This document shows, piece by piece, positions 50,552 to 59,347 of a stretch of 64,000 bases of DNA. The position numbers and the translations under genes are program-made. The notes under the pieces were generated by a model. That model searched no databases. It saw nothing but the letters and a program-made list of their open reading frames with translations, and was not told the origin of the DNA. How positions within the stretch are numbered: position 1 is the first letter of the stretch; each line of letters opens with the position of its first letter. The stretch is from Actinocrispum wychmicini (GTDB lineage Bacteria > Actinomycetota > Actinomycetes > Mycobacteriales > Pseudonocardiaceae), in NCBI RefSeq assembly GCF_004345645.1, contig NZ_SLWS01000014.1, positions 186,001 through 250,000 on the forward strand, read 5' to 3'.

Positions 50552-51768
50552 CCGACGGACTCGGACTTTTCGACAACTCGCGGGGCGACCTCGACAACGA
50601 GGACGACTACGACGACGAGCAGCCCGGCGAACGCCAGCCCCGGCGGCGCAGGCGTGGGCCGTTGTTCTGGGTCATCGTCGCGGTGGTCGTCGCCCTGATC
50701 GGCGGCGGCGCGTACTACGGCGTCACCGAGGTCCTCGGGTTCGGCTCGTACGACGACTATCCGGGCACCGGCGAGTCGGACGTCATCGTGGAGGTCAAGG
50801 CCGGCCAGAGCGTCGGCGACATCGGCTCGACCCTCAAGGACAAGGGCATCGTGGCCAGCCCGCGGGCGTTCACCGTGGCCGGTGAGGACGACAGCAAGGT
50901 GAAGGCCATCCAGCCCGGCTTCTACGAACTGAAGACGAAGATGTCCGGCAAGGCCGCGGTCGCCCGGATCACCGACAAGGACGCCCGGAAAGGCCAGCTG
51001 CAGATCAAGCCGGGCGCCCAGCTCGACGACGTCACCCAGCCCAACAAGTCGGTCACCGCGGGCATCTGGTCGTTGATCGCCCGCGCCGGGACCGTGACGA
51101 TGAACGGCAAGCAGGTCGGCCCCACCGTGGAGGAGCTGCGCAAGGTCGCGGAAACCGCCGACCTGGCCAAGCTGGGTGTGCCCGCGTGGGCCGTGCAGGA
51201 CGCGGCCAAGGCCGAGCCGAAACGCCGGCTTGAGGGCTTGATCGCCGCCGGCGTCTACGACGTCATGCCCGGCCAGAGCGCCGAGGATCTGCTGAAGACG
51301 GTCCTCTCGGACTCGGCCAGCCAGCTGGACGGCTTCGGGATGCCCAAGCTGGCCGCCGACACCGGGTTCACGCCGTACCAGGTGCTGATCATCGGCTCGC
51401 TGATCGAGCGCGAGGGCATCAAGAACGACTTCGGCAAGATCTCCCGGGTGGTCTACACGCGGCTGGCCGAGAAGATCCCGCTGGGCTTCGACTCGACCGT
51501 CAACTACGTGCTCGACCGTCCGGTGCTCACCACCAACGAAGGGGACCGCAACAGCGCAGGGCCGTACAACACATACAAGCTCACAGGTCTGACGCCGACG
51601 CCGATCTCGGCGCCGAGCAGGGACGCGCTGGGTTCGGCGGCCAAGCCCGAGGCGGGAGACTTCCGGTTCTTCGTGAAATGCAAGAAAGACGGCACCTCCT
51701 GCTTCGCGGCGACCAAGGCGGAACACGACGCGAACGTGGCGAAGGCGCACGCGGATGGCGTCTTCTAA
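50548..51768 (+). CDS. mltG: endolytic murein transglycosylase MltG
   Basis: The 406-residue protein has a 50-residue acidic/basic cytoplasmic part, one span (GPLFWVIVAVVVALIGGGAYYG), a LysM-like external domain, and the YceG catalytic domain with IGSLIEREGIKNDFGKISRV, where the Glu is the predicted catalytic acid, plus LGFDSTVNYVL. It cleaves nascent glycan strands and so sets their length. ATG 50548 overlaps ruvX by four bases; its 3' end overlaps aroE by 14 bases. Confidence 0.94.
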   Translation: MTDGLGLFDNSRGDLDNEDDYDDEQPGERQPRRRRRGPLFWVIVAVVVALIGGGAYYGVTEVLGFGSYDDYPGTGESDVIVEVKAGQSVGDIGSTLKDKGIVASPRAFTVAGEDDSKVKAIQPGFYELKTKMSGKAAVARITDKDARKGQLQIKPGAQLDDVTQPNKSVTAGIWSLIARAGTVTMNGKQVGPTVEELRKVAETADLAKLGVPAWAVQDAAKAEPKRRLEGLIAAGVYDVMPGQSAEDLLKTVLSDSASQLDGFGMPKLAADTGFTPYQVLIIGSLIEREGIKNDFGKISRVVYTRLAEKIPLGFDSTVNYVLDRPVLTTNEGDRNSAGPYNTYKLTGLTPTPISAPSRDALGSAAKPEAGDFRFFVKCKKDGTSCFAATKAEHDANVAKAHADGVF

Positions 51769-52594
51769 GGCGAGTGTGGTCGGCAAGCCGATCGCGCACT
51801 CCCTGTCGCCCGTGTTGCACTCGGCCGCCTACGAAGCCCTTGGGCTGACCGAGTGGACGTACTCGCGGATCGAGGCGGACGACACCGAACTGCCTGGTTT
51901 GGTGGCGGGGCTCGGTCCGGAGTGGATGGGCCTGTCGGTGACGATGCCGGGCAAGTTCGCCGCCCTGTCGTTGGCGGACTCGGTCACGGACCGGGCTTCC
52001 CTTGTCGGCGCGGCGAACACGTTGGTGCGTACCGCGGACGGCTGGCGGGCGGACTGTACCGATGTGGACGGTGTGGTCGGCGCCCTGGTGCACGGCGGCG
52101 GTTTCCAGGCCCGCCCGGACGCGCGCGCCGTACTGCTCGGTGCCGGCGGGACCGCGTTGGCCGCCCTGGTGGCCCTCGCGTCGCTTGAGGTCTCGTCTTT
52201 CGCTTTGGTACTGCGAGATCCAGCGAAGTCCGCGGACGTTTCGCTATGCGCGGAACGACTTGGCGTGAAGGTCGACGTGCTTCGCTGGGCGGACACGTCA
52301 TTCGAGGAGCTCGCGGCCGACGCCGACGTGCTGGTGAGCACGGTTCCGGGGAGCGTCGCCGACCCTTACGCCGAGGACCTCGCGCGGGCTTCGTGTGTGC
52401 TGGACGTGATCTACCATCCGTGGCCCACCCGGCTGGCTTCGGCCGTGCAGGCGCGTGGCGGCAGGATCGGCACAGGCCTGGATATGTTGCTGTACCAGGC
52501 GTTCGGGCAGGTCGAGCAGTTCACCGGACGCCCGGCGCCGCGGGACGAGATGCGGAACGCGTTGTCGGCGGCGACGGGGATGCGCCTGGCCTGA
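51755..52594 (+). CDS. aroE: shikimate dehydrogenase
   Basis: AroE reduces 3-dehydroshikimate to shikimate with NADPH. The 279 residues show VVGKPIAHSLSPVLHSAAYEALGL (shikimate-binding Ser residues), LSVTMPGKFAAL with the catalytic Lys, DCTDVDG, the Rossmann motif VLLGAGGTALAALVAL and LDMLLYQAFGQVEQFTG. The start lies inside the mltG 3' end. The remaining shikimate genes are 8 kb downstream. Confidence 0.95.
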   Translation: MASSKASVVGKPIAHSLSPVLHSAAYEALGLTEWTYSRIEADDTELPGLVAGLGPEWMGLSVTMPGKFAALSLADSVTDRASLVGAANTLVRTADGWRADCTDVDGVVGALVHGGGFQARPDARAVLLGAGGTALAALVALASLEVSSFALVLRDPAKSADVSLCAERLGVKVDVLRWADTSFEELAADADVLVSTVPGSVADPYAEDLARASCVLDVIYHPWPTRLASAVQARGGRIGTGLDMLLYQAFGQVEQFTGRPAPRDEMRNALSAATGMRLA

Positions 52595-52664
52595 TCCACC
52601 GCACCCGTGATAGACAGTAGGTGACGCTCACGAAGCGGTGTGTGTCAGTGATCGGAGGGTGTGC

Positions 52665-52823
52665 GTGGGTACAGCGTTGACCGTCGCGCTTCTGGCCGTC
52701 GTCCTCGTGGCGATGGTCGTGTTCTTCGCTGGCTTCTTGGCGCTGTTCGCGGGTGTCGCGGTTGTCGGGACCGTGGCGGCGGCGATGTCGCGGACAAGCA
52801 CGCGGCGCAAGCTCGGCCAGTAA
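52665..52823 (+). CDS. small single-span membrane protein
   Basis: A 52-residue peptide: MGTALTVALLAVVLVAMVVF and a second hydrophobic half, ending SRTSTRRKLGQ. It could form one long or two short spans. GGAGG lies 7 bases before the GTG at 52665, and codon use is typical for the genome, so it is probably real. No homologue recognized. It follows aroE by 70 bases and is convergent with the HPr gene. Confidence 0.55.
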   Translation: MGTALTVALLAVVLVAMVVFFAGFLALFAGVAVVGTVAAAMSRTSTRRKLGQ

Positions 52824-52861
52824 CCCGGGACAGGCCTGCCCGCAACACCCCGCGTGAAGTA

Positions 52862-52876
52862 GTGGGCGCCGCCCAC
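52862..52876. terminator. small hairpin between convergent genes
   Basis: GTGGGC-GCC-GCCCAC, a perfect 6-bp stem, lies in the 64-base gap between the small membrane-protein gene and the HPr gene. It has no T-run. Confidence 0.35.
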
Positions 52877-52887
52877 GAATCCGTTGG

Positions 52888-53157
52888 TCATTCACCGTCC
52901 ATGTCGGACGCGATCAGCGCGGCGACCCGGTCCAGGCTCGCCTGGGCCAGTTCGCCCTCGGCGGCGAGGATCACCTCGTCGCCACGCATCGCACCGAGCG
53001 TCATCAGATTGAGCACGCTGGCCGCTGGCACCGGTTCGCCGCCGTCCTTGCGGATGGTGACGGTCACGGGCTGTTCAGCGGCCAGCCGGGCGACCAACGC
53101 GGCCGGCCTGGCGTGCAGGCCGACCTTGCTGGCCACGTGGACGCGGACCTCAGGCAC
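52888..53157 (-). CDS. ptsH: PTS phosphocarrier protein HPr
   Basis: The 89-residue HPr has the phosphorylated H15 in VGLHARPAALVARL and the AASVLNLMTLGAMRG segment corresponding to the regulatory-serine region. It relays phosphate from enzyme I to EIIA proteins. GTG 53157 begins the family N-terminus (MPEVRVHV); it overlaps the EIIC 3' end by eight bases, so it is translated with the EIIC gene. No enzyme I gene is in the window. Confidence 0.94.
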   Translation of the reverse strand: MPEVRVHVASKVGLHARPAALVARLAAEQPVTVTIRKDGGEPVPAASVLNLMTLGAMRGDEVILAAEGELAQASLDRVAALIASDMDGE

Positions 53158-54430
53158 GGTGTGGCCGCGGCACTCGGTCCGTCGGCGCGTCCACACCTGT
53201 CTGCTCGGTGTCCAGCGACTCGTCCTCGCGGCCTGGCGTGCGCAGGTTCCACCGGGTGATCACGAACCGGAACACCACGTAGTAGATGACCCCGAACACC
53301 AGTCCGATCGGGATGATCAGCCACGGTTTCGTGGCCAGGTTCCAGTTCAGCGTGTAGTCGATCGCCCCGGCGGAGAACCCGAACCCGTCATGCACGCCAA
53401 GAATATTCGTCACGGCCAGCGACAGGCCGGTGAGCACGGCGTGCACGATCAGCAGTGGCCAGGCGACGAAGATGAACGCGAACTCCAGCGGCTCGGTCAC
53501 CCCGGTCAGGAACGACGCCAGCGCGGCCGACAACATCAGGCCACCGACCAGCTTGCGGTTCTCCCGCTTGGCGGTGTGGTAGATCGCCAGCGCCGCGGCC
53601 GGCAGCGCGAACATGAAGATCGGGAAGAACCCGGACATGAACGCGCCGGCGTTCGGGTCGCCCGCGAAGAACCGGTTCAGGTCACCGGTGGCGCCGTTGG
53701 AACTGCCGAACACGAACCACACGAACGAGTTGATGATGTGGTGCAGGCCGAACGGGATGAGCAGCCGGTTGAGCGCGCCGTAGACGCCGGCGCCCACCAC
53801 TGTGGACCCGGACACCGACTCCCCGACGTCGGTGAGCCCGGTGTTGACCAGGGGGAACAGCAGGCCGAGGATCGCGCCGACGACCAGCATGACCAGTGCG
53901 GCCATGATGGGCACGAACCGGCGTCCGCCGAAGAACGCCAGGTACGGCGGGAGTTTGATGCGGTGGTACCTGGTCCACAACCCGGCCGCGATCAGGCCGG
54001 TGATGATCCCGCCCAGCACGCCGTACGGCCCGGTCATGAACGACTTGTCCTTGATGAGCTCGGGGTGATTGCTCCCGACCACCGTGAACAACACGTTGTG
54101 GAACACCAGATAGCCCACGGCGGCGGCGATGGCGGCCGAGCCGTCCGCGCGGCGCGCGTAACCGACCGCGATGCCGAGCGCGAACAGCAGCGGGAGGTAC
54201 TGGAACAGCGCGTCGCCGCCGGCACCGATGACCTTCGCGACATCGTGGGAGCCCGGGAACGGGATGGCCGCGATCAGCTCGCCCTGGCCCTTGCCGCTGC
54301 CGTCGACGTATCCCAGCCTGGACAGCAACGCCGCGGCGGGCAGCACCGCGATCGGCAGCATGAGGCTGCGGGCGAATCGTTGTAATCCGGCGAATCCCCT
54401 GCCGGACTGTTGGATCTGTGGTGCGCTCAC
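53150..54430 (-). CDS. PTS glucose/N-acetylglucosamine-type EIIC permease
   Basis: The 426-residue integral membrane permease has about ten spans. Diagnostic segments are GLQRFARSLMLPIAVLPAAALLSRLG, GYLVFHNVLFTVVG, NRLLIPFGLHHIINSFVWF and the conserved SFLTGVTEPLEFAFIFVAWPLL that binds the sugar. It resembles NagE-type N-acetylglucosamine permeases of streptomycetes, with EIIB on a separate polypeptide. The start is GTG 54430. It is divergent from EIIB/EIIA with a DasR-like site between. Confidence 0.9.
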   Translation of the reverse strand: MSAPQIQQSGRGFAGLQRFARSLMLPIAVLPAAALLSRLGYVDGSGKGQGELIAAIPFPGSHDVAKVIGAGGDALFQYLPLLFALGIAVGYARRADGSAAIAAAVGYLVFHNVLFTVVGSNHPELIKDKSFMTGPYGVLGGIITGLIAAGLWTRYHRIKLPPYLAFFGGRRFVPIMAALVMLVVGAILGLLFPLVNTGLTDVGESVSGSTVVGAGVYGALNRLLIPFGLHHIINSFVWFVFGSSNGATGDLNRFFAGDPNAGAFMSGFFPIFMFALPAAALAIYHTAKRENRKLVGGLMLSAALASFLTGVTEPLEFAFIFVAWPLLIVHAVLTGLSLAVTNILGVHDGFGFSAGAIDYTLNWNLATKPWLIIPIGLVFGVIYYVVFRFVITRWNLRTPGREDESLDTEQTGVDAPTDRVPRPHRA

Positions 54431-54482
54431 TTGGGAGTCTCTCCAGTGTCGGGGCGGTGTCCACGCGGGCCGGGTGGCCACC

Positions 54483-54498
54483 ACTGGTTTAGACCAGG
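54483..54498. promoter_or_regulatory. DasR-responsive element (dre)-like operator
   Basis: ACTGGTTTAGACCAGG closely matches the streptomycete dre consensus (ACTGGTCTAGACCACT type), with a TGGT..ACCA dyad. It lies just downstream of the inferred EIIC transcription start and overlaps a possible -35 for EIIB, so one DasR-type GntR repressor could control both directions in response to amino-sugar phosphates. Confidence 0.78.
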
Positions 54499-54508
54499 TA
54501 AGTGCGGC

Positions 54509-54538
54509 ACTATGCGCCTGGCAGGTGTTAAGTGTCAA
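54509..54538 (-). promoter_or_regulatory. promoter of the EIIC-HPr genes
   Basis: On the minus strand TTGACA (54538-54533) and CATAGT (54514-54509) with an 18-base spacer form a good housekeeping promoter. Transcription would begin near 54502, four bases before the dre-like operator. Confidence 0.6.
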
Positions 54539-54579
54539 CAAGTGTTACGCATCCGTGTCGGGTGCGGAAGGGACGCCAG

Positions 54580-54816
54580 ATGGCTGACGAGCGACCGGCG
54601 AAGATACTCGCCGCGATAGGTGGAAAGGACAACGTTGTCGAACTCGAGCCGTGCATCACACGGCTACGGTGTGAGCTCGAAGATGACTCTCTGGTCGACG
54701 AGGCCGCATTGCGCGCACTCGGTGTACACGGGGTTGTACGGATGGGTGGCGTGGTGCAGATCGTCGTCGGACCGGAAGCGGACACGATAGCCAGCGACAT
54801 TGAGGACCTTTTGTGA
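54580..54816 (+). CDS. PTS EIIB component (glucose/GlcNAc family)
   Basis: A 78-residue EIIB domain with phospho-acceptor C25 (VVELEPCITRLRCEL) and the closing VRMGGVVQIVVGPEADTIASDI. It passes phosphate from EIIA to the sugar bound by EIIC. ATG 54580 follows AAGGGA; the frame is open further upstream into the promoter region. Its stop overlaps the EIIA start (GTGA). Confidence 0.93.
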   Translation: MADERPAKILAAIGGKDNVVELEPCITRLRCELEDDSLVDEAALRALGVHGVVRMGGVVQIVVGPEADTIASDIEDLL

Positions 54817-55265
54817 GTTTGCGAGTTTCCAGTCCGGTCAGCGGCGAGGTGGCCGGGCTCTCGGCCGTGCCGGATCCGGTGTTCTCCCAGGCGATGGTCG
54901 GCCCCGGCCTGGCCGTCCGACCGGCCATGACCGCCGGTGACGTGCTCGCCCCGGTCGACGGAGTGGTGGCCGCCCTGCACCCGCACGCGTTCGTGGTGGC
55001 GCACGACGACCAGGCTGTGCTCGTCCACCTTGGAATCGACACGGTGAAACTGAAAGGCGAGGGTTTCACCCTGCACGTGGTGAAAGGCGAGTCGGTGCGG
55101 GCCGGCCAACCGGTTGTCGGGTGGGATCCACGCGCGGTGGAGGCGGCGGGCTATTCGTCGATTTGCCCCGTCGTCGCGTTGGACGCGCAGAACAGCGCGT
55201 TGGTGGACTTCGCGCCGGACGGTCCGGTGACGGCGGGTGACCGATTGTTCGTGTGGAATACTTGA
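54813..55265 (+). CDS. crr: PTS EIIA component (Crr family)
   Basis: The 150-residue EIIA of the glucose class has the phospho-His H72 in VLVHLGIDTVKLKGEGF and the partner H64 (FVVAHDDQ). The fold starts VSSPVSGEVAGLSAVPDPVFSQ. It accepts phosphate from HPr and donates to the EIIB encoded just upstream; in actinobacteria such proteins may also have regulatory roles. The GTG start overlaps the EIIB stop by four bases. Confidence 0.93.
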   Translation: MSLRVSSPVSGEVAGLSAVPDPVFSQAMVGPGLAVRPAMTAGDVLAPVDGVVAALHPHAFVVAHDDQAVLVHLGIDTVKLKGEGFTLHVVKGESVRAGQPVVGWDPRAVEAAGYSSICPVVALDAQNSALVDFAPDGPVTAGDRLFVWNT

Positions 55266-55312
55266 CGCAATGTGTCAGCGGTAAGTAATTGTCTCACATT
55301 CGAACGGAAATC

Positions 55313-55921
55313 ATGGCCGAACGGTGGAACCACAATATTCACTACCATCCGATGATCCTGTCCGCGGTTCCGGCCGGGGCCCGGAGCGCGCTGGACGTCG
55401 GGTGCGGGGAGGGGATGCTGGCGCGTGCCCTGCGTCAACGTGTGCCCGAGGTGACGGGGGTCGACCTCGACTCGAACAGCCTGGCGCTCGCCCGTGAACA
55501 AGGCGACGACGTCAGGTACGTCGAAGGCGATGTCCTGACCGAACCCTTGCCGTCGTTCGACTTCATCGCGTCGGTCGCCACCCTGCACCACATGGACGCG
55601 ACCGAGGGCCTGACCCGCTTCAGGAATCTCCTGAATCCGGGCGGGACCCTCGTGGTGGTCGGGGTGGCGCGGATATCGTCCATCAGGGACTGTCCGCCCG
55701 AGTTGGCCGGCTTCGTGGCGCACCGGGTGCACAAGGCTCGAAAGGACTTCTGGCAGCACCCGTCACCCGTGGTGTGGCCGCCGCCGGTGACGTACACACA
55801 GATGCGCCGCCTGGCCCGTTCCCTGCTCCCCGGGGTGCACTACCGACGGCATGTCCTGTGGCGCTACTCGCTGCTCTGGAAAAAACCGAGCGAAAGGACC
55901 GTTCGCGCGGACAAGTCCTAG
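55313..55921 (+). CDS. class I SAM-dependent methyltransferase
   Basis: The 202-residue protein has the Rossmann SAM motif LDVGCGEGMLARAL, VTGVDLDSNSLALAREQ, VEGDVLTEPLPSFDFIASVATLHHM and LLNPGGTLVVVGVAR, the UbiE-like pattern. Substrate cannot be inferred. ATG 55313 is used; a TTG at 55289 is an in-frame alternative. It follows the PTS gene by 47 bases but is not an obvious functional partner. Confidence 0.85.
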   Translation: MAERWNHNIHYHPMILSAVPAGARSALDVGCGEGMLARALRQRVPEVTGVDLDSNSLALAREQGDDVRYVEGDVLTEPLPSFDFIASVATLHHMDATEGLTRFRNLLNPGGTLVVVGVARISSIRDCPPELAGFVAHRVHKARKDFWQHPSPVVWPPPVTYTQMRRLARSLLPGVHYRRHVLWRYSLLWKKPSERTVRADKS

Positions 55922-55954
55922 CCCAAACCCCACCCCCATGGGCAAACTTGACCC

Positions 55955-56575
55955 ATGGCACTGATCATCACCCTCCTGACAACCGGCGCCCTCGCCGGAG
56001 CGTTGGGCCGCCTGCTGTTGGGCCGGCTCCGGCGCGGCGCCGTGGTGCGCCCAGGCTGGTGCGAGGTCGCCAACGCGCTGCTGTGGGCCATCATCGGCGC
56101 GGCCACCAACTCCATGCCCCCATGGTGGACCCCGGTGATGCTGGCCCTGTCCTGGTTCGCGGTCCTGCTGGTCACCACAGACCTCCTGCACAGCCGCCTA
56201 CCCGACGCACTGACCCTGCCCGCCTACCCAGTCTTCGCCCTCCTGCTGACCATCGCGTCCCTGGCCGGAACCGGTCCCACAACCCTGGTCCGCGCCACCG
56301 CCGGCGCCGCCCTCTTCCTGTGTCTACACGCGACAGTCCACATGCTCGCACCGAACGCCATGGGCGGCGGAGACGTGAAACTCTCCGGCACCCTCGGCGC
56401 CATCCTCGGCGCCGTCAGCTGGCTCGCCCTGGCCGCCGCCCTCACCCTCGCCGCGGTGATCACCCTCTGCCTGCGCGCCATCTCCGCCAACCGCTGGCGC
56501 GACGGCATCCCCCACGGCCCCGGCCTCCTCACCGCCACCTGGCTCCTGGCCTTCTTACCCACCCAACACCCTTAA
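55955..56575 (+). CDS. A24-type prepilin peptidase (short form)
   Basis: This 206-residue polytopic aspartic peptidase has the two catalytic sites LLVTTDLLHSRLPD and MGGGDVKLSG (GxGD). About six to seven spans are present. The cytoplasmic N-methylase cysteine domain of full-length PilD is missing, as is common in actinobacteria, where such enzymes process Flp/Tad or type-II-like pilins. No pilin gene is close by. The position downstream of aroE matches Rv2551c. Confidence 0.85.
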   Translation: MALIITLLTTGALAGALGRLLLGRLRRGAVVRPGWCEVANALLWAIIGAATNSMPPWWTPVMLALSWFAVLLVTTDLLHSRLPDALTLPAYPVFALLLTIASLAGTGPTTLVRATAGAALFLCLHATVHMLAPNAMGGGDVKLSGTLGAILGAVSWLALAAALTLAAVITLCLRAISANRWRDGIPHGPGLLTATWLLAFLPTQHP

Positions 56576-56954
56576 CCTCACCCACCCGAGCTCCCTAACC
56601 ACCGGTCCACCCACCGGCCGAGCTCACCAAGTCCAAGCCCACGCGTGCAAATCCGCCCGCGCCTGGACCCATCCCCGAATCCGCCTATGCCCGAGCCCAC
56701 CGTGCCCGTGCCCGACCCGTTGTGCCATGCCTATGCCCGTGCCCGTCGCGCTCATGCCCGAGCCCGTTGTGCCTGTGCCCGCCTGTGTCCGAGCCTGCCC
56801 TTGTCTGGACCCATCGTGCCCGAATCCGCGTATGCCGCCTGTGCTAGTCGTGCCATGTCCGTTGTGCCTGACCGTGTCTGGACCCATCGTGCCTCAACCC
56901 ACCTGTGCCCATGCCGCCGTGCTCATGCCCGAGCCTGTCGTGCCTGTGCCAGCC

Positions 56955-56996
56955 CCTGTCCGACCCCGCCTGTCTGACCCCGCCTGTCTGACCCCG
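56955..56996. repeat. three tandem 14-bp units
   Basis: CCTGTCCGACCCCG followed by two copies of CCTGTCTGACCCCG, head to tail, within the low-complexity region. Confidence 0.85.
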
Positions 56997-57054
56997 CCAT
57001 GTCCGAGTCCACCGGTGCCCGAATCCGCAGTACCTCAACTCACTGTGCCCCAAC

Positions 57055-57114
57055 TCATCAGGCCTCAGTCCATCGGACCTCAACCCATCAGGCCCCAAAC
57101 CATTGGGCCTAAAC
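57055..57114. repeat. degenerate 15-bp tandem repeats
   Basis: About four units near CATCAGGCCTCAGTC, such as CATCGGACCTCAACC and CATCAGGCCCCAAAC. In the plus frame they would read as pentapeptides RPQSI/GPQPI/RPQTI, but coding is doubtful. Confidence 0.65.
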
Positions 57115-57913
57115 CATTGCCTCCAGTACCCGTCATCTCGCAACTCACAGCCCGTGTCCAAACCACTGCCTCCAATCCAAGTCACCTCTTGACTCACAAC
57201 CCCGTGACCGAACCCACCACCTCCAATCCCTGTGTTCCCAACCCACAACCGCCTGTCCGAACTCCATCGCCTCTACTACCCATCACCCGGTAACTCACAA
57301 CCCGTAGTCCGAACCCCCGCCTAGCGCCCGCCACCTCGCAACTCACAACCCTTGGACTCTCCGCCGCTGAATCCGGCGGGTTTGGACTCAACCAACTCGG
57401 GCCCACCGTTGCTCCGGGTCTGATCCCTCATCTCCAACCCATATCCGCCGCCCTTGCCCAGCCTCCGTCCCCTCGAACCCATGTCCACTCTGTTCCAGTC
57501 CGCGCCGAACCCGCCCCATCGACCCGATGCCAACAACCAAAGCCTGTCCAGCCGGTGCACCCCGCGCCACAGTCCATTCGCCACCCGAGGCCCAATCAAC
57601 ACCGAAAGGAAGTCATCCCAACCATGTCCCCTGTCGATCCAACCCCGTCGATCCGCCACGGCACCATCGCACCGGGGCCGATCAACGCCCCCGCAGCGTT
57701 CCCGGTTGCCACTGAACAAGTCCGCACACTGTTGTCTCCGTCCACCAGCCGAATCTGGCCGACGTCACCAACGCTGGCCGCCTCAACCCCAGAACAGAAG
57801 GAAGCTTCCGTGTCCCTCATTCGCTCACCCGAACACCGACGTCGCTGGCACCCGCATACCGTGATCGCCGCCGGCCAGAAGGTTGCCATGTCCCTTCAAC
57901 CCCTTCCACTGTC

Positions 57914-59140
57914 ATGATCGAAGAAGAGTTCCTCCTGCAGTTCCGGGAGGTCCTGCCGCCGGCGGACGTTCCGGTCGAGTCGATGTCCGCTGCCCAGTGC
58001 CTTGATGTGATTGCCGACGCGGACAAGAAGATCGCCCACTTCGATGCTCGGATCGCGGAGGCGATGGCGCGGTTCGCTGACCTTCGCCAGCCGAACAGGC
58101 CTGGGATCGACCTGGCTGACGGCGCGCGGGAGGAGGTGTCGTTGGAGTTGGGCATCAGTCCCAGAACGGCCGCCACTCAGGTACGCCGCGCCAAGGAGTT
58201 GGTGACGAGACTGCCCGAGACCCTCGAGGCTCTTGCCGCCGGCCGTATCGATCATGCTCGCGCCGTGGCCATGACCGAGCTCACCAGTGTCCTGTCTGTT
58301 GAGGACGCCAGATTGGTGGAGATAAGAGTGCTGTCCAGAGGACGGAGGGCAAGTGTCGGCCGATTCAAGGAGGCGATTCGCAGCCATGCGTCCAAAGTGG
58401 ATGCGCACGCTGATGAGAAGCGTGCTGCGGCGGCGCAGAGTTGCCGTGATGTTCACTATCAGCCGTGTTTCGACGGCATGGCTGTGCTCACCGCCGAGCT
58501 GACCCAATCGGAGGCCGCCGCCGCGCAGCGACGGGTCGACGACCTGGCCGAGGTCGCGCACACTCCGGGCCACCCGCGAAGTCCTGACGAGGTACGGGCC
58601 GATGTTCTGGTCGACCTGATCCTCGGCGGCCAGGACAACATCAACGTGACCGTCAACGCGACGGTCTCGGCCGAGACACTCGCAATCCTCAACGAGGATC
58701 CCTCGAAACTCGTTGGATACCAGGCAGTGATGGCAAGACGGGCCGCGGAACTCGTCAGCGACAACACCTGGCGGCACATGATCGAAGACCCTGTTGGCAA
58801 CACGTTGCATGCGAGCGAGCGTCGCAAACCGTCCGCGTCGCTGACCCGCTTCCTCCACGTCCGTGACCGCAACTGTCGGGTGCCCGGCTGTACCGCGCCG
58901 GCCGACACCACCGAGATCGACCACACCGTCCGCCACGCCGACCGGGGCATGACCAGTCCCGACAACACAGGTTCGTTCTGCAAGTTCCACAATCTTTGGA
59001 AGGAGCGCAGTTCATGGCAGGTCAACCAGCCCAGGCCCGGGACGTTCACCTTCACCAGCCCCGAAGGCCGCGTGTACACAAGCCATCCCGAACCCTACGA
59101 GGAACCGCAGCCGCCGCCGTTCGAACACACAGAGACCTGA
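57914..59140 (+). CDS. 13E12-repeat / DUF222 protein with C-terminal HNH nuclease domain
   Basis: The 408-residue protein has an N-terminal helical DUF222 region (AREEVSLELGISPRTAATQVRR, LPETLEALAAGRIDHARAVAM) typical of the actinobacterial 13E12 REP family. The C-terminal HNH domain is VRDRNCRVPGCTAPADTTEIDH and GSFCKFHNLWKE, with two CxxC/CxxH zinc pairs and catalytic His. These multi-copy genes often mark mobile or recombining regions; whether this is a homing-type nuclease is unproven. ATG 57914 starts the similarity. Base composition is less extreme than in the neighbouring housekeeping genes. Confidence 0.9.
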   Translation: MIEEEFLLQFREVLPPADVPVESMSAAQCLDVIADADKKIAHFDARIAEAMARFADLRQPNRPGIDLADGAREEVSLELGISPRTAATQVRRAKELVTRLPETLEALAAGRIDHARAVAMTELTSVLSVEDARLVEIRVLSRGRRASVGRFKEAIRSHASKVDAHADEKRAAAAQSCRDVHYQPCFDGMAVLTAELTQSEAAAAQRRVDDLAEVAHTPGHPRSPDEVRADVLVDLILGGQDNINVTVNATVSAETLAILNEDPSKLVGYQAVMARRAAELVSDNTWRHMIEDPVGNTLHASERRKPSASLTRFLHVRDRNCRVPGCTAPADTTEIDHTVRHADRGMTSPDNTGSFCKFHNLWKERSSWQVNQPRPGTFTFTSPEGRVYTSHPEPYEEPQPPPFEHTET

Positions 59141-59347
59141 GCGGCGACCACCGCGCGGCGCCGTTCATGCGATGCCGCGGACTTGTCGACCCACCAACCC
59201 AGGAGGACGCCTAGACGACAGCGACCCGACTAAGAGGTCTTCACCCACACCGAGATGTGGTTTCGCCTTTCGCCGGTGAACGGTCCGCGATGCCAGTCGG
59301 GCCACCCGCCAGGCCAGCCAGCTTGTCCCGGTTCCTAGGATGGGCAA

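Larger units (their letters stand above)
56576..57913. repeat. cytosine-skewed low-complexity region without a convincing gene
   Basis: This 1.3-kb gap is filled by degenerate short-word repeats (TGCCCGTGCCCG, GAGCCCGTTGTGCCTGTGCCC, AACCCATCA) with far more C than G on the plus strand; for example 57121-57180 has 27 C and 7 G. Pro-rich plus-strand frames (such as 56727-57293) and Gly/His-rich minus-strand frames are open, but third positions lack the strong G/C preference of real genes here. It precedes a 13E12-type HNH gene. Confidence 0.7.

Noticed and set aside
56955..57114. Possible CRISPR array in the repeat region
   Set aside because: Units are 14-15 bp, contiguous and degenerate, with no unique spacers and no cas genes.
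56727..57293. 188-residue Pro-rich open frame with pentapeptide-like repeats
   Set aside because: Third codon positions lack the strong G/C bias of the genome, there is no Shine-Dalgarno, and the sequence is generic low complexity.
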